64,000 nt of DNA, taken from JAXMEB01 sp046348545 (lineage in GTDB: Bacteria > Pseudomonadota > Gammaproteobacteria > Berkiellales > Berkiellaceae). Below, one piece after another: positions 9,300 through 18,206 of this stretch (position 1 is its first letter; every line of letters begins with the position of its first letter). The DNA is taken from contig JAXMEB010000003.1 of assembly GCA_046348545.1 (NCBI GenBank), forward strand, positions 62,001 to 126,000, written 5' to 3'. The notes beneath the pieces were generated by a model that was not told the DNA's origin, searched no databases, and was given only the letters and a program-made list of their open reading frames with translations. The translations under genes and the position numbers were made by a program.

Positions 9300-9803
9300 A
9301 TGTCAGATAACGCCACAAAAGACTACCCAATCCCTGTGCTAGAGGGCCCAAGTTTTACTTTTGCTCAGGCCTATTTTACGTGGAAGCGCATCACAGACAG
9401 GGCTTTGGAGGCAGTTGGTTTAACACACACACAATACGTCTTTATGGGGACGCTATTTGAGCTAGAAAAGCACCAAGACAAGGCAACACAAAATGATTTG
9501 GCGAGGCTCACCAATTCTGATGTCACCATGACATCGCAAATCCTTCGTACTCTACAAAAACGTGGGCTTGTTTTGCGCGAACAAATAGAAGGTGATGAGC
9601 GGGCAAAATATTCCAGCCTATCACCTGCTGGTAAGAAGCTCGTCAAAAAAGCGGCTGAAATTATGAAAACAAATGAGAAGGAGTATTTTGCTCCAGTGGA
9701 AAAAGATATGGAGCAATTTTTAACTTACCTGAAGGTCTTGACCCACCTACGCTCTACGGGCTTCGGAGGGCAGGCACGCGTCAAAGAGATTAACCTGCTA
9801 TGA
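9300..9803 (+). CDS. MarR-family transcriptional regulator
   Basis: A winged-helix regulator of 167 residues (NDLARLTNSDVTMTSQILRT recognition helix region, then the wing GLVLREQIEGDERAKYSSLS). The start at 9300 is chosen because GGAGAG lies 7-8 nt upstream; the frame is open to 9222, but that extension has no ribosome site. It is the first gene of a 13-gene plus-strand run in which nearly every stop overlaps the next start by 4 bp, and it faces the SDR/ABC exporter operon. MarR proteins commonly repress such divergent drug-handling genes until a phenolic or drug ligand binds. Confidence 0.9.
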   Translation: MSDNATKDYPIPVLEGPSFTFAQAYFTWKRITDRALEAVGLTHTQYVFMGTLFELEKHQDKATQNDLARLTNSDVTMTSQILRTLQKRGLVLREQIEGDERAKYSSLSPAGKKLVKKAAEIMKTNEKEYFAPVEKDMEQFLTYLKVLTHLRSTGFGGQARVKEINLL

Positions 9804-11416
9804 AAATTACTTTTGTTCCCTTAGCTGAATTACATTTTCCGTTACTGCTAAAGTGGCTGGAGACGCCTCACGTCAAAAAATGGTGGGACCAGGATGTAAC
9901 GTATACGCTTGAGTTGGTTAAAGAGAAATTTGGCAAACACATCCATGGCCTTGCTCTTTCAAAAAATTCAAACCATAAAACATATGCTTACATCATCTGC
10001 GCTAACAAAGAAATGATAGGTTATATACAGGCTTATAATGCTCATGACTTCGCTCAAGAGAATGGTCTAAATTTAAGCGCTATTTCTGGCTCTGTATGCG
10101 GTGTAGATTTATTTATTGGAGAGCAACAATTCCTACACCAAGGATGGGGAGCGAAAATTTTAAATGAATTTGAAAGCCAAGTATTAAAACTGAATTTTGA
10201 TTGGTGCCTAATCGATCCATCAAAAGACAATCTAACCGCAATGAAAGCCTTTACAAAAGCTGGGTTTAAAATATTTGAGCAATTCCAAACAGAATCTAAT
10301 ATTTGGATGTTAAAGGATTTATCCTCAAGAAATGACCCGTTACCAACCATCCAAAAACTTATTAAAGAACGCTACGTGCAGGCTAAAGCTATCTTCTGGG
10401 CAGGATCAGTTTCAGAGGGTCGAGGAACAAGTGCATCTGATTTGGATCTTATTATTGTTTTTGAAGAAGTAGCCCACGCTTATCGAGAAGCCTTTATTTA
10501 CGACGGTTGGCCAATTGATGCATTTATTCATGATCTTGATACCTTGCGGTATTTTTTTGAAGAATCAAGAACCGGAAATGGCATTTCTGGCCTATGCTAT
10601 ATGATTTTGAATGGACGCGACGTAACTAATCCTGGCGTTTTTTCAGAAAATGTTAAAACACTTGCGCAAGAAGTTTTGAATGCAGGGCCAGCTATTTGGG
10701 ACCAAGAACAAATCAACAAAGAACGATTTTTAATTACCGATGTTTTGGATGATATTAAATGTCCAGCCGGGCGCGATGAGCAGATTGCATCCGCTGCGTG
10801 GTTACTTGAAGCTCTGGGGCAATTTTATTTTAGAAGCCAAAATAAGTGGTGCGCCAGCGGTAAATCAATTATTCGTTATCTTAAAAGCGACAATCCCGAT
10901 CTTGCTTTAGAATTCATGCAAGCCTTTCAAGGCCTTTTCCAAACGAGTAATTCTGCTGCATTAGAATTATTAGTAAAGAAAATTCTAGACCCTTATGGTG
11001 GATTATTTTGGAATGGATTTAGGTCAGATGCCCCAAAAGAATCAAGGATAACCGAAGCTGGCATCTTGCCAAAATCGATGGAAGCGTTAGAGCGGTCCCT
11101 TTTAGACTCTTCTATCAGACAATCCACCGAGCAATTAGGTAAGTTAATCGCCGATGATTTTCTTGAGTTTGGCAGCTCCGGCAAAGTCTACAACAAGCAG
11201 GATTGTATCAAACCAGATGAAACCTCAAGAAAATTTGTGGTCAGCGACTTCAAGATTAAGGAATTATCCAAAGATGTGATGCTAGCGACCTACAAAACAA
11301 CAGAGGATGGTATTGCTTCGCTGCGATCTTCCATTTGGCAGCGATATGGCGATGAATGGAAAATGATATTTCATCAAGGCACAAAATGTGAGGTTGAAGA
11401 TGAGCTCGAAGAATAA
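9800..11416 (+). CDS. GNAT - nucleotidyltransferase - SnoaL/DUF4440-like fusion
   Basis: A 538-residue multi-domain protein. Residues about 1-175 are an AAC(6')-type GNAT (LLKWLETPHVKKWW opening, DPSKDNLTAMKAFTKAGF end). Residues about 180-400 carry a nucleotidyltransferase core with GSVSEGRGTSASDLDLII (G-S then D-x-D), like aminoglycoside nucleotidyltransferases. The last 110 residues look like a SnoaL/DUF4440 cone fold (LIADDFLEFGSSGKVY start, SSIWQRYGDEWKMIFHQGTK end). This combines acetylation and nucleotidylation chemistry in one chain. Its stop overlaps the nudix gene. The first two domains are well supported, the third moderately. Confidence 0.85.
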   Translation: MKITFVPLAELHFPLLLKWLETPHVKKWWDQDVTYTLELVKEKFGKHIHGLALSKNSNHKTYAYIICANKEMIGYIQAYNAHDFAQENGLNLSAISGSVCGVDLFIGEQQFLHQGWGAKILNEFESQVLKLNFDWCLIDPSKDNLTAMKAFTKAGFKIFEQFQTESNIWMLKDLSSRNDPLPTIQKLIKERYVQAKAIFWAGSVSEGRGTSASDLDLIIVFEEVAHAYREAFIYDGWPIDAFIHDLDTLRYFFEESRTGNGISGLCYMILNGRDVTNPGVFSENVKTLAQEVLNAGPAIWDQEQINKERFLITDVLDDIKCPAGRDEQIASAAWLLEALGQFYFRSQNKWCASGKSIIRYLKSDNPDLALEFMQAFQGLFQTSNSAALELLVKKILDPYGGLFWNGFRSDAPKESRITEAGILPKSMEALERSLLDSSIRQSTEQLGKLIADDFLEFGSSGKVYNKQDCIKPDETSRKFVVSDFKIKELSKDVMLATYKTTEDGIASLRSSIWQRYGDEWKMIFHQGTKCEVEDELEE

Positions 11417-11864
11417 TATCCACGTTTTGAGTCGAGGCGTGATAATAGATCAAGACCATATTTTGCTTTGCAAAACACTTGACCTGCCAATCAGTTTTTA
11501 TTTTCTTCCGGGTGGTCATGTTGAGCATGGTGAATCGGTTGAGACATCGCTCCTTCGTGAATTAATGGAAGAAACCGGAGCTCATTGCAAGATCAAGCGA
11601 TTTTTAGGATGTCTAGAATACAGCTTCGAACCAGGGCATAGCAGTATCTGTCACAACCATGAATATAATTTTATTTTTGAGGCTGAATCAGAATCTTTGA
11701 AAAGCAATCATAAAATTCCCCAGCTTGAAAAGCATATTGAATTAATCTGGGTTCCCTTGCATCAATTATCTGAGATTGATTTTAGAGCCGAGCCCTTGAG
11801 AGAACTCGTGCCTCAGTGGCTGAAAACGCCGGCTTCAGATGTATTTAGGAGCGTGATGATATGA
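11400..11864 (+). CDS. Nudix hydrolase
   Basis: A 154-residue nudix protein. The nudix box is intact (G-x5-E-x7-R-E-x-x-E-E-x-G, around GHVEHGESVE and RELMEETGA), giving a metal-dependent pyrophosphohydrolase acting on a nucleoside diphosphate linked to another group. I use the ATG at 11400; an in-frame ATG at 11388 is also possible, and both overlap the end of the preceding fusion gene. It overlaps the next gene by 4 bp. The substrate cannot be told from sequence. Confidence 0.9.
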   Translation: MSSKNNIHVLSRGVIIDQDHILLCKTLDLPISFYFLPGGHVEHGESVETSLLRELMEETGAHCKIKRFLGCLEYSFEPGHSSICHNHEYNFIFEAESESLKSNHKIPQLEKHIELIWVPLHQLSEIDFRAEPLRELVPQWLKTPASDVFRSVMI

Positions 11865-12421
11865 CACAACCAACAATAATCATCTATTTAACCGGCAAGC
11901 CTGGGGTTGGCAAATACACCATCGCTAAGGCATTAGCTGCAAAGTATGGTTTTATCGTGTGCGATAATCAGCTAATCAATAATCCTATTTTTGAGCTATT
12001 GCAATATGACGGATATGCCAAGATACCTGATTTTGGTTGGGAGGCGATCGGGAATATTAGAAGATGCGTTTTGACGTTTTTAGCCAAAGAAATTGATAAC
12101 AGTTACGTGCTAACAAACAACCTATACGAAGATGCCGGCGATAAAGTCTGCTATGCAGAAGTGGTTTATATGGCAGAAGCAAGAGGTTCAATATTTGTGC
12201 CTGTCAGGCTTTTGATTGATCAAGATGAACATTTACGACGGGTTGTGGATCCAAAGAGGCGCGATCGATGGAAATCAATTGATCCGCAAGATGTACACGA
12301 TGAAACCCCACTGCTTTCCATCTCCCACCCTAATTTGTTTTCACTAAATGTCAGCAATTTAAGCCCGGAAGATGCAGCAGAGGCCATTATGAATCATATA
12401 AAAATACTAAGCCAGAGATGA
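11861..12421 (+). CDS. P-loop kinase-like protein
   Basis: A 186-residue P-loop protein of the shikimate/adenylate/nucleoside kinase-like group (AAA_33-like). The Walker A is GKPGVGKYT: the residue after the lysine is Y instead of S/T, a change I recall from some small P-loop kinase families. An RRDRW basic segment near residue 139 could be the lid. No substrate-specific motif was recognised. It lies in the coupled operon, 4-bp overlaps on both sides. Phosphorylation of a drug-like molecule is possible by context only. Confidence 0.7.
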   Translation: MTQPTIIIYLTGKPGVGKYTIAKALAAKYGFIVCDNQLINNPIFELLQYDGYAKIPDFGWEAIGNIRRCVLTFLAKEIDNSYVLTNNLYEDAGDKVCYAEVVYMAEARGSIFVPVRLLIDQDEHLRRVVDPKRRDRWKSIDPQDVHDETPLLSISHPNLFSLNVSNLSPEDAAEAIMNHIKILSQR

Positions 12422-13206
12422 ATATGAAAACACTTAAACATACAACAGCAAAAGCCTCTTATTACAACACAAGGGCTGAGTGCTATGATGAATTTAATGA
12501 AAATAATTCGAAGGCTATCAATGCGCTTTTAGAGAAAATATTAAAAGAGCATCAGGTTGCTACCGTTCTTGATCTTACTTGCGGTACCGGTTCTCAAGTT
12601 TTTTGGCTGCAAGAAAAAGGCTTTGAAATCGAAGGCAGCGACATTAGCCGGAGCATGCTCAAAATTGCTAAACAAAAAGCGAAATTAAAGCAGTTGAAAA
12701 TTAAATTCTTACAAGGAGATTGCCGCACTGTTCATGCAGGCCAGTTCGATGCCGCGATTACCATATTTAATGCAATTGGCCATTTGACTCGCGAAGACTT
12801 CAAACTCACCATCCAAAATATAAATCGTAATTTGAATCCGGGTGGCTTGTATATTTTCGACATATTTAACTTAGATTATCTGAAAGCCGGTAATAACATC
12901 ACAAAATTAACCGGAGACTGGATGGCGGTCTCCGATGGTCAGAAATTCAGAGAAATCCAATTTAGCACCATCTCTGATGACGGCATTTTAGCATCCTATA
13001 GTACCTATGTTTATCAAGATGGAAATGAGAGCCCTACAAAAGTATCAAAAGGTTATGAAAACACCTTACAGGTTTACGGTAGCGATGAGTTGCAAGAAAT
13101 CTTAAAAGAAAATGGGTTTGTTGTATTGGCTCAAACCGACATAAATGGCGAAGCGTTTTCAAAAGAGGGTTCTGAGCGAATATTAACAATTGCCAAGAAG
13201 GTGTAA
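12418..13206 (+). CDS. Class I SAM-dependent methyltransferase
   Basis: A 262-residue methyltransferase. Motif I is VLDLTCGTGSQV, followed by the acidic SDIS at the end of strand 2 and a D-A-A-I-T-I-F-N-A-I-G motif IV region. This pattern fits small-molecule or tRNA-independent class I enzymes (Methyltransf_25-like). A second methyltransferase of the same general type lies at 18199-18963. The start may be the first ATG at 12418, which overlaps the upstream stop, or the ATG two codons later. The substrate is unknown. Confidence 0.87.
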   Translation: MNMKTLKHTTAKASYYNTRAECYDEFNENNSKAINALLEKILKEHQVATVLDLTCGTGSQVFWLQEKGFEIEGSDISRSMLKIAKQKAKLKQLKIKFLQGDCRTVHAGQFDAAITIFNAIGHLTREDFKLTIQNINRNLNPGGLYIFDIFNLDYLKAGNNITKLTGDWMAVSDGQKFREIQFSTISDDGILASYSTYVYQDGNESPTKVSKGYENTLQVYGSDELQEILKENGFVVLAQTDINGEAFSKEGSERILTIAKKV

Positions 13207-13210
13207 TGCT

Positions 13211-13681
13211 ATGAATAACCTTACCCACAGAAAAGCAAGGATTGCCGATTTACCACGTCTTATAGAGCTGCTCTTAGAAGATGAACTAGGGAGCACAAGA
13301 GAATCAAAATCAGCTGCAGTGCATGAAAACTACATCAAAGCATTTTACAAAATCGATAGCGATCCAAACCAATATTTAATGGTCATAGAAAATGACGTTG
13401 AAATTCTTGGCACTTGCCACCTCACCATTATGCCATCACTCACTTTTATCGGTAGCACCCGTATGCAAATAGAAGCGGTCAGGGTAGCCGGGAAATATAG
13501 AGGCCAGAAAATAGGATCTTGGATGTTTAATCAAGCGATTTCTTATGCCAAGGAAAATGATGTTTCTATTGTCCAGCTCACAACAAACAAAAAGCGGCCA
13601 AAAGCGAAACATTTTTATGAAAAACTTGGCTTCGAAGCCAGCCACGAAGGCATGAAATTATATTTGGAGCAAGTGGCATGA
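13211..13681 (+). CDS. GNAT family N-acetyltransferase
   Basis: A 156-residue GNAT with motif A VRVAGKYRGQKIGSWMFNQA and the C-terminal KHFYEKLGFEASHEGMKLYL element typical of small GNATs. I start it at 13211, preceded by AAGGTG; the upstream ATG at 13190 would lie inside the previous gene. Its stop overlaps the next gene by 4 bp. The substrate is unknown. Confidence 0.87.
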   Translation: MNNLTHRKARIADLPRLIELLLEDELGSTRESKSAAVHENYIKAFYKIDSDPNQYLMVIENDVEILGTCHLTIMPSLTFIGSTRMQIEAVRVAGKYRGQKIGSWMFNQAISYAKENDVSIVQLTTNKKRPKAKHFYEKLGFEASHEGMKLYLEQVA

Positions 13682-15246
13682 GCATTAATTTTGAAAAAGC
13701 CAATGTAAATCACGTTAATATTATTTTTGGTTGGCTTGCAGAGCCTTTTGTTCAGGAGTTTTGGGATAATACGCAAGGCCATAAAGACGATATTTTAAAT
13801 TTTGTTAATGGCAGAAAAGAACCTTCGAATTATTGTGACGGCAAGTATTTTTATTGGATAGCAAGCTGGAATCGCCACCCATTCGCAATGTTAATGACGA
13901 TCCAAGAAACAGCTGAAGACCACATCGATGATATTAAATTAAGTCACCTTTCAAAAACCGGTAATACGTATGGCATCGATTACATGATTGGGGATAAAGA
14001 TTATTTTGGTAAAGGCTATGGGGCCAAGACCTTATCGGAATTTCTTGATTTCTTCAGAAGAGAATTCGACGGATCAGCCGATACATTTATAATAGACCCT
14101 GCTAGTGATAATCCTAGAGCAAAGCATGTTTATATGAAAGCAGGCTTTGAGCTTATTGCTGACTTTGTGATGGGTGGAGATTGTAGCGGTGCCGGTAAGC
14201 CCCATCATTTATTGATTAGACGATTTGTGCCTAATGTTAGATTATTACCTGCAACGATTGCTGATTACCCCACCATTCAAAATATGGCACGTTTCTATGT
14301 GTATGATAGAACAGCCTATATGGGCTGGGAATGCCCTGAGAGCGGGTTGTTTGAATGCATAGATTTTAAACATTATTTTGAGAATTCTGATGAGAAAGCT
14401 TTTTTAATAAAGGTATCGGATGAAATAGCAGGCTTTGTGTTATTGGATAAAATGCATTTGCTTGAACCTGTCGACTGGAACATGGGGGAATTTTTCGTTC
14501 TTGCTAAATTTCAAGGAAAAGGTATTGCAAGCATAGTTGCTAGAGAAATATTCAAAGAACATCCAGGCAAATGGTCAATAGCTGTAATGCCAGAAAATAT
14601 AAAAGCCGTAAAATTTTGGCGCAAAATTATTTCCGAGGCATCCCATGGTGGTTATAGTGAGGTGTTTAAAACAGAGGATGAGTTAAGAAACACTGAAAAT
14701 CCTGATCCTTATGCAATGAACGTGTTTACCTTTGATACTAATCATAGAGTGAATAATGCCAAAGATGATATTTCTGTTCGGCTTTCTCAAGCTAGCGATA
14801 TACAAAGCATAGTCGAGATGTCGTATCAAAAACGCCTGTCTTACGAAAAAGCGCAACCCCAATTTTGGAAATATGCTGGGGATATTGCAGAACTATCGCA
14901 GGCCAAATGGTTTGAAGAGTTACTTGGCTCTAATGACCACATCATGCTTACCGCTACTTGTCATCAAAAAATCGTTGGTTTTATTATCGGCAAGTTGATG
15001 CCAGCGCCAGAAGTTTATAATCCTGGTGGGCTAACCTTAATGATCGATGATTTTTGTGTCACTGATGAATCTGAGTGGCATTCAATTGGATCTCAATTGG
15101 TTCAAAAAATTAAAGCAATCGCAAAGTTCAGGGGAGCTGCGCAAGTCCTTATTGTTTGCGGCACCCATGATGGACCGAAATGTCACTTTCTTAAAAAAAT
15201 CGGGTTAACTGTGGCTTCAGAATGGTATGTGGGTAGTATCATATGA
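13678..15246 (+). CDS. Triple GNAT acetyltransferase
   Basis: A 522-residue protein with three successive GNAT domains. The first (about 1-180) is AAC(6')-like and similar to the N-terminus of the 9800-11416 fusion (both contain a D-P-A/S-x-D-N segment before an F/Y-x-K-A-G-F motif). The second (about 185-335) has FQGKGIASIVAREIF. The third (about 360-522) has a divergent acetyl-CoA loop (WHSIGSQLVQKIKAIA). Tandem GNATs occur in nature, but three in one chain are uncommon. Substrate unknown; an aminoglycoside-like amine is possible for the first domain. Confidence 0.85.
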   Translation: MSINFEKANVNHVNIIFGWLAEPFVQEFWDNTQGHKDDILNFVNGRKEPSNYCDGKYFYWIASWNRHPFAMLMTIQETAEDHIDDIKLSHLSKTGNTYGIDYMIGDKDYFGKGYGAKTLSEFLDFFRREFDGSADTFIIDPASDNPRAKHVYMKAGFELIADFVMGGDCSGAGKPHHLLIRRFVPNVRLLPATIADYPTIQNMARFYVYDRTAYMGWECPESGLFECIDFKHYFENSDEKAFLIKVSDEIAGFVLLDKMHLLEPVDWNMGEFFVLAKFQGKGIASIVAREIFKEHPGKWSIAVMPENIKAVKFWRKIISEASHGGYSEVFKTEDELRNTENPDPYAMNVFTFDTNHRVNNAKDDISVRLSQASDIQSIVEMSYQKRLSYEKAQPQFWKYAGDIAELSQAKWFEELLGSNDHIMLTATCHQKIVGFIIGKLMPAPEVYNPGGLTLMIDDFCVTDESEWHSIGSQLVQKIKAIAKFRGAAQVLIVCGTHDGPKCHFLKKIGLTVASEWYVGSII

Positions 15247-16241
15247 ATCAAAAACATCTAAAGCACGTAAGCCAGCATTTTGACCTTGGTACACCGACTC
15301 AAGCGCCCACAAGAGTACACGGTGGCTTGCTGCATATCATGTGGCGTCTTGATACAGATAAAGGCTCCTATGCGATTAAGCAACTATCTAAAGATATTGA
15401 TTTGCAAAATGAGCAAGTCATTAAAAATTATGAATTGAGCGAGCAAATAGCTTCGAGTTTTATAGCTCAAAATATCCCTGGGGTATGCGCTCTCTCGCAA
15501 TCTGATAAACATCTTTTAATTACAGATGGATATGGCTACCTTGTGTACCCTTGGGTTAACGGGAAAGCTTTAGATAAAGATGAAATTAACGAAGGTCAAG
15601 CATTAATCATTGCCCGTTTACTTGCAAAAATGCATTTAATAAATCTCTGTTTTGAAGGTATCGATGAACCTGAATTTGATATCCATGATAATAAACACAT
15701 TACAAACTTAATCAAGCAGTCAACTCAAATGAGGCTTCCATTTGCTGACATTTTAAATTCTCATTTATCTACCCTTCTCGCAATTAATGAAGGTTATTTG
15801 GGTTCAATTGAAATTCTTAAAAAACATACAGTCGTTGGGCATGGTGACTTAGATAAAAAAAATGTTTTGTGGACTGAGAACAAGGAACCTCTATTAATTG
15901 ATTGGGAATCGGCCCGTAAACTAAACCCCACATATGAAATTGTAAATGCTGCGTTAGATTGGTCGGGCGTGACAACCAATCTCAAAATCAATTTGTTCCA
16001 TAAAATACTTAAATCTTATTCGGAGTCCGGAGGTTTAATTGAAAAACGCATAATTGAAGCGGCGTTTTATGGGGTTATGGGAAATTGGATTAACTGGATG
16101 GTTTACAATATTAATCGGTCTATCAATCAAAGAGAAATTGAGCAAAAAAATATTGGGATAGAACAAGTCATACAAGTATTACCAACAATTTTAAGAGTAA
16201 AAACTTTGATGCCAGAATTAATAAGTGAGATAGCGTCATGA
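15243..16241 (+). CDS. APH-type phosphotransferase
   Basis: A 332-residue kinase of the aminoglycoside/homoserine/choline phosphotransferase fold. The catalytic Brenner motif is HGDLDKKNVL and the metal aspartate lies in LLIDWESA. The N-terminal lobe has YAIKQLSKD with the ATP-binding lysine. Overlaps of 4 bp couple it to both neighbours. It is one of at least five such kinases in the cluster. Substrate unknown. Confidence 0.85.
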   Translation: MNQKHLKHVSQHFDLGTPTQAPTRVHGGLLHIMWRLDTDKGSYAIKQLSKDIDLQNEQVIKNYELSEQIASSFIAQNIPGVCALSQSDKHLLITDGYGYLVYPWVNGKALDKDEINEGQALIIARLLAKMHLINLCFEGIDEPEFDIHDNKHITNLIKQSTQMRLPFADILNSHLSTLLAINEGYLGSIEILKKHTVVGHGDLDKKNVLWTENKEPLLIDWESARKLNPTYEIVNAALDWSGVTTNLKINLFHKILKSYSESGGLIEKRIIEAAFYGVMGNWINWMVYNINRSINQREIEQKNIGIEQVIQVLPTILRVKTLMPELISEIAS

Positions 16242-16705
16242 TCAAAATCGAACTGCTTAAAAACCATCCCAACACTATATCCGCACTTGCACACATTTGG
16301 CATGAAGTATTAGGTAAAATCTGGGTTCCTGATGTACCCGTTGAACGTGTTATCACAAGATTTGGAGATCACTTGAATGATCAAGCTTTGCCAATCACTC
16401 TTATTGCATTAGATGGCGATTTACCGGTTGGCATGTGCTCTTTGCGTGAAAATGATGGCATTCGTCCAGATCTTACTCCTTGGCTCGGTTCACTTGTCGT
16501 CGATCCAAAATATCAAAAGCAAGGCATTGGCAAGATGCTGATTGATGTGACTGTACTGAAAGCAAAAGAGCTTGGTTTTGAAAAGCTGTACTTGTTTGCT
16601 TTTGATCCCACAATACCAGAATACTACGAACGTCTTGGATGGAAGCAAATCGGTATGGATGAATTTAAATCTCATCCTGTAACCGTTATGGAGGTGGAGT
16701 TATGA
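16238..16705 (+). CDS. GNAT family N-acetyltransferase
   Basis: A 155-residue GNAT with a conserved LGSLVVDPKYQKQGIGKMLI motif A and a PEYYERLGWKQIG C-terminal element. It is similar in organisation to the GNAT at 20694-21191 (both contain P-V-A/G-M-x-S-L then W-L/I-x-S-L/I-x-V/T), suggesting local duplication. Four-base overlaps link it to the APH genes on both sides. Substrate unknown. Confidence 0.88.
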   Translation: MIKIELLKNHPNTISALAHIWHEVLGKIWVPDVPVERVITRFGDHLNDQALPITLIALDGDLPVGMCSLRENDGIRPDLTPWLGSLVVDPKYQKQGIGKMLIDVTVLKAKELGFEKLYLFAFDPTIPEYYERLGWKQIGMDEFKSHPVTVMEVEL

Positions 16706-17604
16706 ACAACGAATCGATGATGCCAACCCTTGATCTTGCGCGCAAACTCATAAGCCAACAATTTCCAGAATACGCTAGTTTACCTATCGTTGATGTTGAA
16801 AAACAAGGGCATGATAACCGCACCTATAGGCTTGGCGACCATATGCTCATTCGTATGCCAACAGCAGCAGATTACGCTTTAAAAGTTCCAAAAGAACAAG
16901 AGCTACTGCCGCAATTAGCGAAATGTTTAAGTGTTAATATTCCAGCCCCGATCAAAATGGGAAAGCCATCAGCAGATTATCCTTATCCATTTTCTATCTA
17001 TAAATGGTTACCTGGAAAAAGTATCAATCTGCTGACGTTAACAGCTCAAGACAAAGAACAACTTGCTTTTGATCTCGCCAAGTTTTTAAAAGAGCTACAG
17101 GTCATGAACGATGTTGAAGGACCTGAGCCTGGTCAGCATAACTGGTGGCGAGGCGACCACGTCAGTGTTTACGATAAAGGAGCGCGAGAACAGATCGCAG
17201 AGCTGGCTGAGATTATAGACGTAACCCAAGCATTAGCTTTATGGGACAAGGCGTGCGCTACAAAATGGGATAAAAAGCCTGTATGGATTCATGGAGATTT
17301 TGCGATTGGCAATATACTGATGGATGGCGGCAAACTCTCTGCTGTCATTGACTTTGGCGGCGCTGCCGTTGGTGATCCTGCCTGTGACTTAGTAATTGCC
17401 TGGACGTATTTATCCGGCAAAGCTCGTGAGATTTTTATAACAAAAATGGATATGGACCCAGATACATGGCTCCGAGCTCGCGCCTGGGCATTGTGGAAAG
17501 CAACATTTGAATTGTGCCAAATTGCAGATAAAAACAGCTCTGAGGCTAAAACGCAGAAAATAATTATTGCTGAGGCAATAGATGATGGAATTGGAGCATT
17601 ATGA
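16702..17604 (+). CDS. Aminoglycoside phosphotransferase-family kinase
   Basis: A 300-residue APH-fold kinase with HGDFAIGNIL (Brenner motif), the metal-binding VIDFGGAAVGDPACDL segment and the DLVIAW helix typical of the APH(3')/macrolide-phosphotransferase-like group. The N-lobe contains the DNRTYRL-LIRMP pattern common in this group. It is coupled to the GNAT upstream and to the CPT-like kinase downstream by 4-bp overlaps. The exact drug or metabolite cannot be deduced. Confidence 0.88.
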   Translation: MNNESMMPTLDLARKLISQQFPEYASLPIVDVEKQGHDNRTYRLGDHMLIRMPTAADYALKVPKEQELLPQLAKCLSVNIPAPIKMGKPSADYPYPFSIYKWLPGKSINLLTLTAQDKEQLAFDLAKFLKELQVMNDVEGPEPGQHNWWRGDHVSVYDKGAREQIAELAEIIDVTQALALWDKACATKWDKKPVWIHGDFAIGNILMDGGKLSAVIDFGGAAVGDPACDLVIAWTYLSGKAREIFITKMDMDPDTWLRARAWALWKATFELCQIADKNSSEAKTQKIIIAEAIDDGIGAL

Positions 17605-18206
17605 GTAAAATTATTTTATTAAATGGAGCAGGATCTAGCGGTAAAACGTCTATTGCAAGAGCTATACAACATTTAAGTGACGAACAATGGCTAACCTTTG
17701 GTGTTGATACATTTATTGAAATGACACCATATCCATCTCCAGGAAAAAATGCTGAATATTTCGCTTTTGTGCCAGGAGAAAATAATCGTGGCCCTTTAAT
17801 GAGGGTTGAGTCAAAGCCTACTGGAGATAAATTATTTGGTGTTATGGCTGATTTTGCTTTGTTACTTGCAAATCAATCTAACAATCTCATTATAGATGAA
17901 GTTATATTTGACGATCAGCATTTGAAATCGTATGTAGCCAAATTGGCTGAACATATTACCTATTTTATTGGCATTAAATGCGACTTAGCCATTATGCAAG
18001 AACGTGAATTTTTACGCCGCGATAGAGCTGTAGGGTTATCAAACGATCAATGTGATAGAGTGCACAGCGGAACTAGGGAATATGATTTAACAGTTGATAC
18101 GAGCAATTCATCAGTATTTGATGTTGCTAGAGAAATAATTGATTTTATCGATAGCAACCAAAACCCTAAAGGTTTTGATAACATGAGAAATAAATTTTAT
18201 GGATAA
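17601..18206 (+). CDS. Chloramphenicol phosphotransferase-like kinase
   Basis: A 201-residue P-loop kinase. GAGSSGKTS is the Walker A, and FGVDTFIEM places an aspartate where CPT of Streptomyces venezuelae has its catalytic base. LLIIDEV-type and RRDRAVGLSNDQ segments also fit the CPT family. Such enzymes 3-O-phosphorylate chloramphenicol, but many homologues have unknown targets. It overlaps the upstream gene by 4 bp and the downstream methyltransferase by 8 bp. Confidence 0.82.
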   Translation: MSKIILLNGAGSSGKTSIARAIQHLSDEQWLTFGVDTFIEMTPYPSPGKNAEYFAFVPGENNRGPLMRVESKPTGDKLFGVMADFALLLANQSNNLIIDEVIFDDQHLKSYVAKLAEHITYFIGIKCDLAIMQEREFLRRDRAVGLSNDQCDRVHSGTREYDLTVDTSNSSVFDVAREIIDFIDSNQNPKGFDNMRNKFYG

